A DNA stretch of 64,000 bases, from the NCBI GenBank assembly GCA_013397695.1, contig VYZI01000528.1, positions 201,917-265,916 on the forward strand, in the 5' to 3' direction. How positions within the stretch are numbered: the first letter of the stretch is position 1; every line of letters starts with the position of its first letter. Shown one piece after another: positions 24,701 to 33,757 of the stretch. The stretch comes from Centropus unirufus. Its lineage: Eukaryota; Chordata; Aves; Cuculiformes; Centropidae. The notes under the pieces were generated by a model. That model saw only the letters and a list, made by a program, of their open reading frames with translations. It searched no databases and was not told the DNA's origin. A program made the translations under genes and the position numbers.

Positions 24701-26689
24701 GGATGCGGGGATGGGTTAGAGGTCAGTGTGAGAGAACCGCACAGGGAGGGGAGGAATAGCGGAAGACTCCTGCCAAACAGCCTTTCATTCATTTATAGAT
24801 CTATCCGTGTACGATATCATTCGACAGAGAAGGGAATTAAGTCGGAGGTGTCGATGGCTGTAAACAGAGGAAAACACCCCGTACTTTGCAGGGAGCAGGA
24901 GCCCTCGGGCCGCTGAACAGAGGAGGGATGTGATAAAGCAAGCAAAGGCACCTCTGCTTAAAAACACAACCCATGGGCTGCCTGTAGCGTGGCAAAACCC
25001 CACGGGCTGCTCCCTGGGTCGTACACGCGTGGCCAGGGAGTGCGAGCATCCCGCACACAGCGCTGCCTGCCCGAGCACCGCAGCCATGGAAAGCCGCTTA
25101 GAACTCTTTCCCTCTCTTATCTCTACCGAGTGTCTCTTTAAAAAACAAACAAACAAACAAGCTGTAATGCCGCTAAAATCAACACCCGCTCCCGGGGGCG
25201 ACGGAAGGTGGGAGGGAGCGCTCCCCATGCAGCTGGAAGAGGGACACATAGGGGAGAGGGAGCGGAGGCGAATGGCGGGTGTTTGAGCTACCTGTGAAAG
25301 TAAACAGGTAAACACTCCCCCTCCAGCAGAGGCACTTGTCCTGAAGTGCAGCCACTCAGCCTGTGTACACGCTCCGCGCAGCCGGCCTCCTGTGGGCTTG
25401 CGCAAATAACCCCGCGGGGGCGAGTCCCCGCCGTAGCGAGCTGGGAGGGCCCCCCAGCAGGCTTGAACACCCCACACCCCCCAGCCGTGCCACCTTCTCG
25501 CCCTTAGGGAGCGTCCCTAGCGCTGGAGCATCCCCCAATCCGGCTGGTCCCACGCGTGGGAAGCGCCGCGCAGCCGGTGGGCTCCCAGCCGGGATGCTGG
25601 GAACACAGAGGAGGAAATGCATGAAGGGACGTGGGAGCGAACCCCCCAACCCCCGCTCCGGCGCTGTCGCGATAGTCGCCGAACTGCCGTCGGGTTTCCC
25701 CCCCCACACCTCCCAGCGCAGCTCCGGTCACAGGTGTCTTGGGAGCTGCGTTACGGCTTGGCGACCCTTCCTGATGTCAAAGGGCCTGAGTGCCTCTTAC
25801 GTCACTCCCCCGCCGGTGACGTCATTGTGTCCCGGGCCGCTCGCTCGATGCAGAGGGATAGCGGCCTCGGCCCGCAACGTTACCCCAGCCCGTTTGGATG
25901 CGTTTGGACAGGACCGCGGCCCCCGGGGCTTCTTGCGCCGAGAGAGATCCATTGTTCCCCGCCGGCAAATGGGCCGCCGGAGCCGGCTCTCCCCTGGGAA
26001 AACCTTCACCTCTCGGGTGGTGCCGAGCCCTGGCCGAAGCGCAGCTTGCGGGGCCAGGATGAGCCAGCCCGCCCCCAGCCCCATGGGCATCTCCCGCCGC
26101 CGTCGAGGCCCACGTCGCGGAGGGGTCTGCAGGCTGCTCTGCCTATGTGGTGGCATCTGAGCGCCTGTTTGGGTTTGTTTGGAGAGTTTATTATATTTCT
26201 TGTTATTTAAAGGCTGGCTCTTCATTCTGGCCGGAGGAGCGGAGCTGCCTAAATGAAATAGGCCGTGAGCCCCGCCGCCCCTGGCAGTGGTGCTCTGCCC
26301 GTTCCTGTCCGGCTTAACTTCTTTAATTTGGGACCTTGTATCACCGTCCTGCCGCCGTCGCGATTGTCACTGCTATTATGGCTATTTTTTCCCCTCGTTT
26401 GACGTGACGGGAGGGAATTTAAGCCCCATACTGCCCCGTCCGAGGGAGACATCGCCGCCTCTCCCCGCTCCGTGCAGATCGAACCGAGGAGGGGATAAAT
26501 CAATCGATAAAACCGAGATTTGCTAGAAATTAAAGCTCTGTGTCTGGTGTGTGTCCCAAGCTCCTCCTCCCTCTACCCCCTCCCCCGCTTCCCCCTGGGG
26601 AAAGGGAAAGGGGAGCTCCGGCTCGAAGGGGTTCCCTCGATATCGGGGAAGGACTCCGAAATGGATGAAGAGATAGCCATTGAGTGCGG
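24701..26689. other. Upstream GC-rich region, no coding gene recognised
   Basis: CpG density is high from about 25300 to 26300. Overlapping open frames of up to 265 codons are present on both strands but have biased R/P/G/S composition and no recognisable domain, so I treat them as products of GC richness. The paired CRE at 25.8 kb is the clearest element. A CRE-like TGACGTGA also lies at 26400-26407. Confidence 0.5.
25797..25824. promoter_or_regulatory. Paired CRE/ATF sites, 20 bp apart
   Basis: TTACGTCA (25797-25804) is followed by the palindromic CRE TGACGTCA (25817-25824), with 20 bp between equivalent positions, about two helical turns. Both lie in a CpG-rich segment (25.3-26.3 kb). This is the arrangement of a CREB/ATF-responsive promoter or enhancer. 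Which transcript it serves is unknown; NKX2-2 is 3.3 kb downstream. Confidence 0.5.
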
Positions 26690-26925
26690 TTGAATACCAT
26701 GACAACTAGGAACAACCTCAGATTTATTCCCAACAGTTAGGACACATTGAAAGAGGGCGTCAATCACGTATTATTTCGCCACTGAAATAAATGCAAAAAC
26801 TGCGCCGAGACAAAGGGTTCCAACAGAAGCCGGACATTTGTCTACATTGCGGACATTGTTTCCAGCTTAGCCATAGGGTTGTATTTGTGTTTGCGCGGGT
26901 CCGACCACCCAGGATGTGCTCAGGG
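26690..26925. promoter_or_regulatory. Candidate Shh-responsive NKX2-2 enhancer (GLI + SOX/TCF motifs)
   Basis: A perfect GLI consensus GACCACCCA lies at 26903-26911, about 2.2 kb upstream of the NKX2-2 start codon. Within the preceding 100 bp are a SOX-type CATTGT (26854-26859; reverse complement ACAATG), a second CATTG nearby, and a TCF/LEF- or SOX-like ACAAAGG (26810-26816). The stretch is non-repetitive and keeps several CpGs although it is not especially GC-rich, suggesting constraint. A neural-tube Nkx2.2 enhancer with one GLI site plus TCF and SOX inputs is described in mouse; I infer this is the counterpart. A poly(A) tract (26934-26960) follows directly. Confidence 0.65.
26903..26911 (+). 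promoter_or_regulatory. Perfect GLI binding site GACCACCCA
   Basis: The nine bases match the optimal GLI1/2/3 consensus exactly. A given 9-mer is expected about 0.5 times in 64 kb on both strands, so one match alone is not significant. Its position just upstream of a known direct GLI target gives it weight. Confidence 0.7.
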
Positions 26926-26931
26926 GCTTGC

Positions 26932-26933
<2 letters not shown>

Positions 26934-26960
<27 letters not shown>
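26934..26960. repeat. Poly(A) tract, 27 bp
   Basis: This is an uninterrupted run of 27 A followed by a G run. It sits next to the GLI-containing block and carries no target-site or LINE signature. Confidence 0.9.
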
Positions 26961-26964
<4 letters not shown>

Positions 26965-28379
26965 GGGGGAAAAGGCAAAAAAAATCCCTGGGCATTGTCA
27001 GCCACATCACATACTTTATGGGAGGCAGGCTGGGGGCTGGGGGAGGAAAAATGGGGGAGCGGGGAGGGAGTGGAGGGGAAGGTGCGAATACATTGATCGG
27101 CAAACAGGGGGATGTCTGAGAGATCGTCTTCTTCCTTTTCCCAGCACCAGCAGCCCCGCTCCCGCTCCTTCCTCCTGGAAGAGAAACTCTGTTAACTTTT
27201 CTTTCCAATAAATAAAGGTGGGGATGAGAAGACCAGTCCCAGTTTGTAGCGCACCCCTACTCCCACCACGCCCCACACACCATTATCCCCAGTGACAAGC
27301 CCATCCCAGGCTGGCGACCAGCTGTGGGGCGGTTCGAGGAAAGGGAAGAAGAAGGGGAAGGAAAAGGCTGTGCGAGGGTGCGCACCGCCAAGAGTTCTCA
27401 GCTGGTGCAGGAAAAGGGAGGACGGAGGAAAATGGACAAAAATGTTGGTGGCGGCCAGCTAGAGAGGAAAGAAGTTGGGGAGGAGGGCAGCCTGCAGCCC
27501 CGCGTCGGGCAGGGGGAGCCTCCGCGACCGCACAGCTTCACGCCGCTCCGCAAGGACCCGCGGCTGGGGATGGTGCGGGGCTCCATGGCTGCTGGCACTG
27601 TGTGTGTGACACCTGGAGGTCTGCCCTTCCAAAACACTCTTTGAAAACCAACCCCTTCCTATTATCCCCCTCCTTACCCAGCTCCTGAAAAGAAAAAATA
27701 AAATATAAAAAAAAGAAATTAATTAAGTCATATTTGAAAGTACACTGGGCTCCAGCCCATCAAATTAACCAAAAGCTCTGTATTTTATTCCCCTGGAACA
27801 AGGAGGCGAAATCAATGAGACCTCTTCAAATAACTCCCCCCCAAGTAATCACGTCCCGGATCTCCCCGGGTCGTGACTGATGATCGCGTTTGCCAGTTCG
27901 GTTAATTTCGGAGCAAACTAGAATCAATTACTTGCTGTTTAATTTCCAGCGTTCATCCCTAAGCCTCAACCAAAATATTGACCTAGGCGGTTTAGATAAG
28001 TTGGTCTCTTGCCATCTGAGCCTCCTCTCGTTTCGGTCCCGCGCGGGGCTTTGAGCCCGTCCCGGCGCGAAAAACAAAACAAAACAAAACAAAACCAAAC
28101 CAAACGAAAAAAAAACGCTGCCCCTGGTTTGCGTGGGCGCACAGGCTGCGCGGGAGGGGTGGGAAAGAGCGCACGCAGCCTCCCTCGCTCTTTATCCCCT
28201 CCAATTTTTTTTTCCTCTCTGCTTTTCAAAGCAATCGGTGGAAAACACACTTTAAAGTGTGGGGAATATCGGTCTGGTGCGAGGCTCTTTGTATGTAAAT
28301 ACCGTGTTAAAAAAAAAAAAAAAAAAGAAAATCACACCCTCCCTCTTTCGCTGACACACACACGCACCCGCGGAAGGGC
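26961..28379. other. Upstream flank of NKX2-2, no gene recognised
   Basis: The sequence is purine-rich at 27.3-27.5 kb and CpG-rich at 27.5 kb, then mixed. It includes an (AAAAC)n-like run (about 28070-28110) and an A run (28311-28327). Apart from the possible element at 27820-27960, no feature is supported. Confidence 0.5.
27820..27960. promoter_or_regulatory. Possible conserved noncoding element 1.2 kb upstream of NKX2-2
   Basis: This is a non-repetitive stretch with CpG-containing, mixed-composition sequence and homeodomain-type AT cores (CAATTAC, GTTAATT, GTTTAAT). It sits between A-rich low-complexity stretches and is unlike them. No gene is seen. The call rests on texture only. Confidence 0.3.
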
Positions 28380-29094
28380 CCTCCCCACGCTGGTAATTAA
28401 CTGACACGTTATACCACTCATCACCAATGGTGGAAGCTCGGAGCTCGCCCAAAACCCGCAATTTCACATCTGCAAACACTGTCTTCATCCACTTGACTTC
28501 CAAGACCCGCCCACACGTGGCCAACCTTTCCCGGGTTTAATGTATTTTTTTTTCTCCCTCCTCTCGGCAGGTTCATGTGTGGGGACCAGCCTTATATGGA
28601 CTGTTCGCTCCAGCAATGGCTCGGTTTTTCCAAGCGGCAGGCGCGGGTTCGGGGTGTTTAAGCAAGATCCAGAAGTGATCTTTTTTTTTTTTTTTTTCCT
28701 CTTTTTTTTTTTTTTGGCGTCTCTTTCCCCTTTTCCCCTGGAGTTACAAACTATTTCTGAAGCCAGCTGCTGCTCCTGCTCTCTGAATTGACACACCAAC
28801 ACCCCCCCCACACCCCGTGGCAGAACAAGCCCGTAGAAACCACCACCGCAGATATCCACAGCTGCGGCCGGGGCTCCGCTCCTTCTTTTGCACAAAACCC
28901 TTCGATTATTTTTCTATAAATCTATATTACCCTATTTTTTTTCCCCTCTCCCTCCTCCACTCGTGCCGCCGCCCCGCAGCCTCCTCCCCCGGCTGCGCGC
29001 GTGGTGCTGTTGTCGCCGTCCCGCGTGTGCGTGTGACACGGCGGATCGGCGAAGCTGCTTCCTCCAACTTTCCTGCCTAAAATTTGGGCGGAAT
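28380..29094 (+). promoter_or_regulatory. NKX2-2: Probable NKX2-2 proximal promoter / 5' UTR
   Basis: This is the 700 bp directly before the start codon. Visible elements are an NK2-type site CCACTTGA (28489-28496, reverse complement TCAAGTGG), a CACCC/GC-type box and an E-box CACGTG (28514-28519), and a TATA-like TATAAAT at 28915, which would place a start near 28945 and leave about 150 nt of 5' UTR. A pyrimidine tract ending CTCTCGGCAG at 28570 looks like a splice acceptor, so part of this region may be exon joined to a distant noncoding first exon. Long T runs at 28681-28716 interrupt it. The exact transcription start cannot be fixed from sequence alone. Confidence 0.6.
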
Positions 29095-30220
29095 ATGTCT
29101 CTGACCAACACAAAGACGGGCTTTTCGGTGAAGGACATTTTGGACCTCCCCGACACCAACGATGAGGACGGCTCCGCCGCGGAGGGAGGCGAGGAAGAGA
29201 GCGAGGCACCGGAGCCTCCCAAGAAAGCGGGAGTTTTGGGACAAACCCCCTTGGACACTGTTCAGACGCTGCCTTTGAAGAACCCTTTCTATGATAATAG
29301 CGATAATCCCTACACGCGCTGGCTGGCAAGCGCCGAGGGCATCCAATACTCCCGTAAGTACCTCACAGCGGGGACGGGGATGGGGCAGCGCCGAGTCGAG
29401 CTGCTCCGCGCCCGCGGGGGTTTCCGCGACGGCGTGGCCAGGAGGGCGGGGGTGGGCGACCGCTTGCCAAGGCTTGACCGGTGTCTCCATCCCTCTCCAC
29501 GGCAGGGAAGACCCGGGCTGCCCCGATCGGGAAGGATGCGGGGATCGGCGGGATGGATGCAGGGGGTAGCGGAAGGGATGCGGGGGGCGGTGGGAAGGGG
29601 GGGGTTGCGCAGCACGGAGCCTGCCCCCCCTTCCCCGCTGACGGGCCGAACTCTCCGCAGTGCACGGGCTGACGGCCGGTGGCGGTGGCCAGGACCCCTC
29701 AGCCAAGTCGCCGGAGCCATCGGCCGACGAATCTCCCGACAACGAGAAGGAAACGGCGGGCGGCGGGGACGCGGGGAAGAAAAGGAAAAGGAGAGTGCTC
29801 TTCTCCAAGGCGCAGACCTACGAGCTGGAGCGGCGGTTCCGGCAGCAGCGGTATCTCTCGGCGCCGGAGCGGGAGCACCTGGCAAGCCTGATCCGCCTCA
29901 CCCCCACCCAAGTGAAGATCTGGTTCCAGAACCATCGCTACAAGATGAAACGAGCCCGAGCCGAGAAAGGTATGGAAGTGACTCCTCTTCCCTCTCCGCG
30001 GCGGGTGGCCGTGCCGGTCTTAGTCAGGGACGGCAAGCCCTGCCACACGCTCAAAGCTCAGGACTTGGCAGCCGCGACTTTCCAGACGGGAATCCCCTTC
30101 TCCGCCTATAGCGCCCAGTCTCTACAGCATATGCAATACAACGCCCAGTACAGCGCTACCAGCAACCCCCAGTACCCCACAGCACACCATTTGGTACAAG
30201 CTCAGCAATGGACTTGGTGA
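29095..30220 (+). CDS. NKX2-2: NKX2-2 homeobox transcription factor; join(29095..29353, 29661..30220), 272 aa
   Basis: NKX2-2 is a nuclear DNA-binding repressor/activator that specifies ventral neural progenitors (p3 domain), oligodendrocyte precursors and pancreatic islet cells. Exon 1 starts at the ATG at 29095 (protein begins MSLTNTKTGFSVKDILDLP), which matches the family start. It ends with one base of a split codon before GTAAGT; exon 2 begins after CTCTCCGCAG, restoring Leu87 (YS-LHGL), as in the human protein. Domains seen: TN motif (about residues 8-18); acidic linker; SPEPSADESPDN segment; homeodomain at about 127-186 with Phe8, Trp48, Asn51 and the NK2-specific Tyr54 (IWFQNHRYKMKR); NK2-specific domain at about 202-214 (VAVPVLVRDGKPC); C-terminus ending QAQQWTW. 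The length is close to the 273 aa I recall for human. The gene is intact, with no frameshift. The coding region lies inside a CpG island and has no coding neighbour in the window. An open frame upstream of the ATG continues in phase but lacks family similarity, so the ATG is kept as the start. Confidence 0.98.
29354..29660 (+). other. NKX2-2: NKX2-2 coding intron (307 bp, phase 1)
   Basis: The donor is GTAAGT right after the first base of codon 87. The acceptor is CTCTCCGCAG, and a C-rich pyrimidine tract precedes it. Splicing joins C to TG, giving Leu, and keeps the family reading frame. The intron is GC-rich and contains a short imperfect run of GGGATG/CGGGGGATGCG-like units at about 29525-29605. 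No repeat or other gene is seen in it. Confidence 0.95.
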
Positions 30221-30665
30221 AGGCTGGAGGGGAGCGCGCACACAGGCACACGCTACCCACATACACTCAAAAAAGAGGAGGAAAAACAAAAATAATAAAG
30301 AGAGAGAGAGAAAGAGACGGACTGATGCTCCAAAAAATAAAATCAGAACTGCGGGGGAAGGAATGGAGAGGGAAACGCTATTATTATTATTATTATTGCT
30401 ATTATTATTATTATGGTTTTTTTCTCTCTCCCGTTTCTTTTCCCCTCCATTTTTCTGAGGGGGGGTGTGGGGGCTTGATTTCATTTCGGGGAGATGCGGG
30501 GGGGAAGGGAGGGGAGGTGTTTTTGTGCGTCATTGTTTACAGAAATTTTTGCGCCATTCAGAGTGGTCCTGTCTACCTACAACTAAAATAAAAAGGGGGA
30601 GGGGGGAATTGTCAGAATTAAAAAAAAAATAAACAAAAAAAATAAAGAATAAAATCCCCCCCGCT
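30221..30665 (+). other. NKX2-2: NKX2-2 3' UTR, with clustered polyadenylation signals
   Basis: AATAAA hexamers occur at 30294, 30336, 30587, 30628, 30641 and 30648. The last four are clustered and are followed by a T/G-rich stretch at about 30672-30684 (TGTGGTTTTGTG), the usual arrangement for cleavage. The main 3' end is therefore predicted at about 30655-30670. The UTR also holds an AG run (30297-30316), a TTA repeat (30379-30414) and G-rich runs (30459-30518). The end is inferred; no transcript evidence is available, and use of the early AATAAA sites would give a very short UTR. Confidence 0.65.
30379..30414 (+). repeat. (TTA)n microsatellite in NKX2-2 3' UTR
   Basis: ATT/TTA trinucleotide units run across 30379-30414, interrupted once by GCT. 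Its UTR location means length variation could alter the transcript but not the protein. Confidence 0.85.
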
Positions 30666-32449
30666 GCTGCTGCTGTGGTTTTGTGAGGAACCTGCCTGCG
30701 CCCGGAGCGCGGCCACCGTAACCCCGCGCAGGGCACCGCAACACACAGATCTCGATTGCTTCTTTCCTAGGACAATTTTGGGCCACCTGTACCCCTCGAC
30801 AGCTATTAGCGGGCGTGTTTTTATATTTCATTGTGATTAGAGCAGCCAGGGTGTTCGTTTTGTGGTATCTTATTTGGGGTTTGCACACAACAGTTCCTGA
30901 GTAACCACGAGCAGAGGGAAAAGTGGCTTAAACGCTCTCTGCTCACCGCTCCAGGATTTATTGTGTACAAACCCAGGTTTTCTATATATTGTTAACAATT
31001 TTATTTTTTAAAAAAGCTGTGTTTCGAGAAAAAAAAAACATGAGAAGGAACCGATAACACGGATGAACAGATTTTGTTCGACTTCTTGGTGCGGCCGGCG
31101 CCCGCGGCCTCCTCCCCGCGTCCCTCGGCGGCGGGTGGCGTTTCGGCTGGGCTCAGCCCGTATGCGGCCAGTAGGGCCCCTTCCCGGGAGTAGACACAGT
31201 CGAGCAGGACACCCCCGCGACTCATAGTTTCTTTTCTCCTCGGGGGGAAAGCAGCTTTTTCACAGAGCATTCGCGTTCAGGCCGGCTCCTCCTCAACATC
31301 AGGACCTAGCAAAAAAACGCGGGGCGAGGAAGAAATATTTAATAGTTGTGATGTTACTTCTACACTTCCCGGCATCCATCCTTCCTCGCACCCCTCCCAC
31401 AGTTGGGGCTTTCTGGATGCGGAGTTTTGGATCCTCACGATACCATCCCCACCCTCCACACCCCCACGCCGAGGCTGGGAGCCGTTTGTATGGGGTGGGG
31501 GAGCGCAGGGACTTCGGGTTCAGCCCTCTGGGATACGCTGGTGGCTCAGGCAGGTCGGGGAAAGGGTTAACCCCCTCCCAAAAAAAACCCCTCCAAAACA
31601 GGAGAGAGTATAAGGGAGGAGAGGCGAAACGGAGCTGGGGCAGGTTCAGCTGGGCTGAAAGGGGGCCCGAGCCCGAACAGGGAGAAGTTACGGCCGGCTT
31701 CGAGCAGGCGCATTGCCCGGCTCGGAGAGGGTTTGGGCAGTGCTGGGGCAGCTCTATGTCCTCCCCTGTAATTTTTAGGGTGGTACAGATGCTAAAAAAC
31801 CCCCAAAACAAACCACCACAAAAAAAAAACAGAACACAAAAACAAGACAAAACAACCCCCCCCCCCGACAACAAAAACCGGGGTCTTATCCGGTGTGATG
31901 GGGCATCCCGCCGAAGTTGAGTTCAGTTCAACGCGAATAGACGAACCGCAGCATCCCGGCCCCGCCGTGCCCCGGCGCAAACTCCGCCGACCCCAAAGCC
32001 CCGAGCGCAGCCTCCTCGCTCGGGCTGGTTTGTTGCTTTTTTTTTTCTCTCCTCTTTTTTTAACACTTCGCCTCCTCCGCCTTCCCCCTTCTTGTTCCTT
32101 CTTCCCCTAGAGGAAGGGATAAGACTCGTCCTCAGCCAAAACACCCTCAGCCAGCGAGCTGCTGGGCTCCGCGGCGGGATCGGCGCAGGGAATGTCCCTG
32201 CGCACCGGCGGAGCAGCCCCGGCTGATCCACTGCAGAAAAGCCGGTCAAGCAAGCGGAGAAGCCAGTGTTCTAATACGGGGAAGCTCCACCGGGGTTCCC
32301 CATCTGCGGGGGTACACGGTCATGTGCAGGTTTTCCCCTCTCCAGCTCCAGCGTGCGAGTCAGGAGCGGGAGAGGAGGAAAATTACCACTTTCTTCTTCC
32401 TTTTTTTTTTTTTTTTTTTCCTCTCCTCTCTTTCCCCCAGGCTCTGCTA
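30666..32449. other. Region just downstream of NKX2-2, no gene recognised
   Basis: GC-rich patches (31.08-31.25 kb, 31.4-31.75 kb, 31.9-32.3 kb) alternate with A-, C- and T-rich low complexity, notably an A/C-rich stretch at 31795-31872 and a T run at 32400-32420. Open frames here are short or compositionally biased. No interspersed repeat is visible. Confidence 0.5.
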
Positions 32450-32965
32450 AGTCTATAAAACCAGTTGTGTGGCCCTAACCTCCATGGCCTTATATCTCCC
32501 ATGCTGCCGGGCCAGCTCCGGGCAGTCTATCTTTGCACAATATACAGTAGACTTCACAAAACAGCACAATGGGGGAGGCAGGGAGGTGAGCATGTTAGAG
32601 GCGTGCATATTAAAGAGACGGAGGCAAAGGCAGCCAGGGCTGGGCCGGGCCGGAGAGGAGAAAAAAAGGAGACAGTTTTTTTTTTTGGGTGGGGGGGGCG
32701 CTCCCTCTGCCTTCCCCCCCTTCCTTCTTTTTAGGGCCATTCAATTCATTTATGGGAGGCAGTCCATCTCGGAGTCAGGGAGCAGTGTCCTTTGCGTTTT
32801 GTTAGGGCTGTCACTCGTGCTCATTGTTAGGCATGTTCTACATGTTGTATCCCATATGGCCAGCTGGGCCGGGGGACCCCTCACAAAACCCAAATTGTGC
32901 CCAGCTTTCAAAACCAGCATTGTTGTCTGTGAAAGGAAGACGAATTAAAAATTCGTGCTATATCT
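32450..32965. promoter_or_regulatory. Possible conserved noncoding element 2.3 kb downstream of NKX2-2
   Basis: Two unique AT-balanced blocks (about 32450-32640 and 32735-32965) flank a G/T-rich patch. They contain CpGs and short motif cores such as CACAATG, GCATATTAAAG, CATTGTT and GAATTAAAAATTC, and lack repeats. They resemble constrained noncoding DNA, but this cannot be tested here. Confidence 0.3.
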
Positions 32966-32970
32966 ATTCT

Positions 32971-33420
32971 GGAAAAAAAAAAAAAAAAGAGGGGGGGCAA
33001 GGAAAAAGAATCCCTCTCTCTTTCTCTCCCTCTCTCTTTGAAGACTAACAGAGGCCCTCCTCTTCTCCTGGTTCCCGCTGACAAGTTTCTCTCTCATTTC
33101 ACAGGAAATTAGACTCACCCTTCGACTCCCCCCACAAAAAACACCCAGGAGCATCTCCCCCGTCAAACCCAAGTTGATGCCCGTCTCTGTGCCCCCATCC
33201 TGGTAGCAGAGCTCCGCCGCCCGCGCAGCCTCCGCACTGCCCGCACTGCGCGGAGGCTGCGACGGGCAGCAGAACAAGGCTGCATTCAGGGCCGGTAATA
33301 TTATGCAGGCTGCCTTCCTGCCCGGCCCGGCCGTACCGCGCGGCGGGCTGGCACGTCCCGTTTCTCCCCCGGAGAAACGGCTCTTTCTTGTCGTGGCTTC
33401 TCGTTGTGCAAGGCAGGCCG
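32971..33420. other. Mixed low-complexity and GC-rich sequence, no gene
   Basis: A poly(A) run (32971-32988) and a CT-rich run (about 33010-33045) precede a CpG-rich segment at 33180-33420. A perfect-looking short inverted GC-rich match around 33205-33265 could fold (GCGCAGCC... / ...CGCGGAGGCTGCG). No gene is recognised. Confidence 0.4.
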
Positions 33421-33436
33421 TCAGGGAGAGAAAGGG

Positions 33437-33757
33437 AGGCCAAAAAAAAAAAAAAAAAGGCAAGAAAAAAGGAAAAAAAAGAAGGAAAGGGGAAATAAAA
33501 AGAGAAAACAGAACAAGAAAAAAGAGAAATAACGATAAAGGAAAAAAGAAATAAAAGAAGAAAAAAGAAATAACGAAAGATAAAAAGACAAAATAAAAAA
33601 AAGAAATAGCGATAAAGACAAAAAGAAATAACGATAAAGAAAGAAAAATAAATAAAAGTAAAAAAAAGAGTAAAATAGAAAAGGGGGAAGAAAAAAAAAG
33701 AAAGAAAAAAAAGACAAAAAAGAGAAAGAGAAAAAAAGAATAAAAAAGAGAGGGAAC
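33437..33757. repeat. A/G-rich low-complexity tract with degenerate tandem unit
   Basis: About 320 bp almost free of C and T on the + strand, mostly AAAAG/AAATA units. A unit like GAAATAACGATAAAG recurs at about 33526, 33567, 33603 and 33624 with small changes, showing local tandem duplication. The long Phe/Leu/Ser open frame on the - strand is a by-product of this composition. Confidence 0.85.

Larger units (their letters stand above)
28960..30240. promoter_or_regulatory. CpG island over NKX2-2 coding exons
   Basis: GC content is high and CpG is frequent from about 28960 to the end of the coding region, stopping abruptly at the AT-rich 3' UTR. CpG islands that span whole genes are usual for Polycomb-regulated homeobox genes, which fits NKX2-2. 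Boundaries were judged by eye. Confidence 0.75.

Noticed and set aside
25363..26210. Overlapping 265- and 197-codon + strand frames
   Set aside because: They overlap in different phases with GC-biased composition and no recognisable motif.
28888..29094. In-frame N-terminal extension of NKX2-2
   Set aside because: The frame is open upstream, but there is no ATG in it before 29095 and no similarity to NKX2-2 proteins. The family start MSLTN is at 29095.
29077..29808. Antisense open frame over the NKX2-2 exons
   Set aside because: It is a shadow of the GC-rich coding exons. An antisense RNA may exist, as in human, but nothing in the sequence shows its exons.
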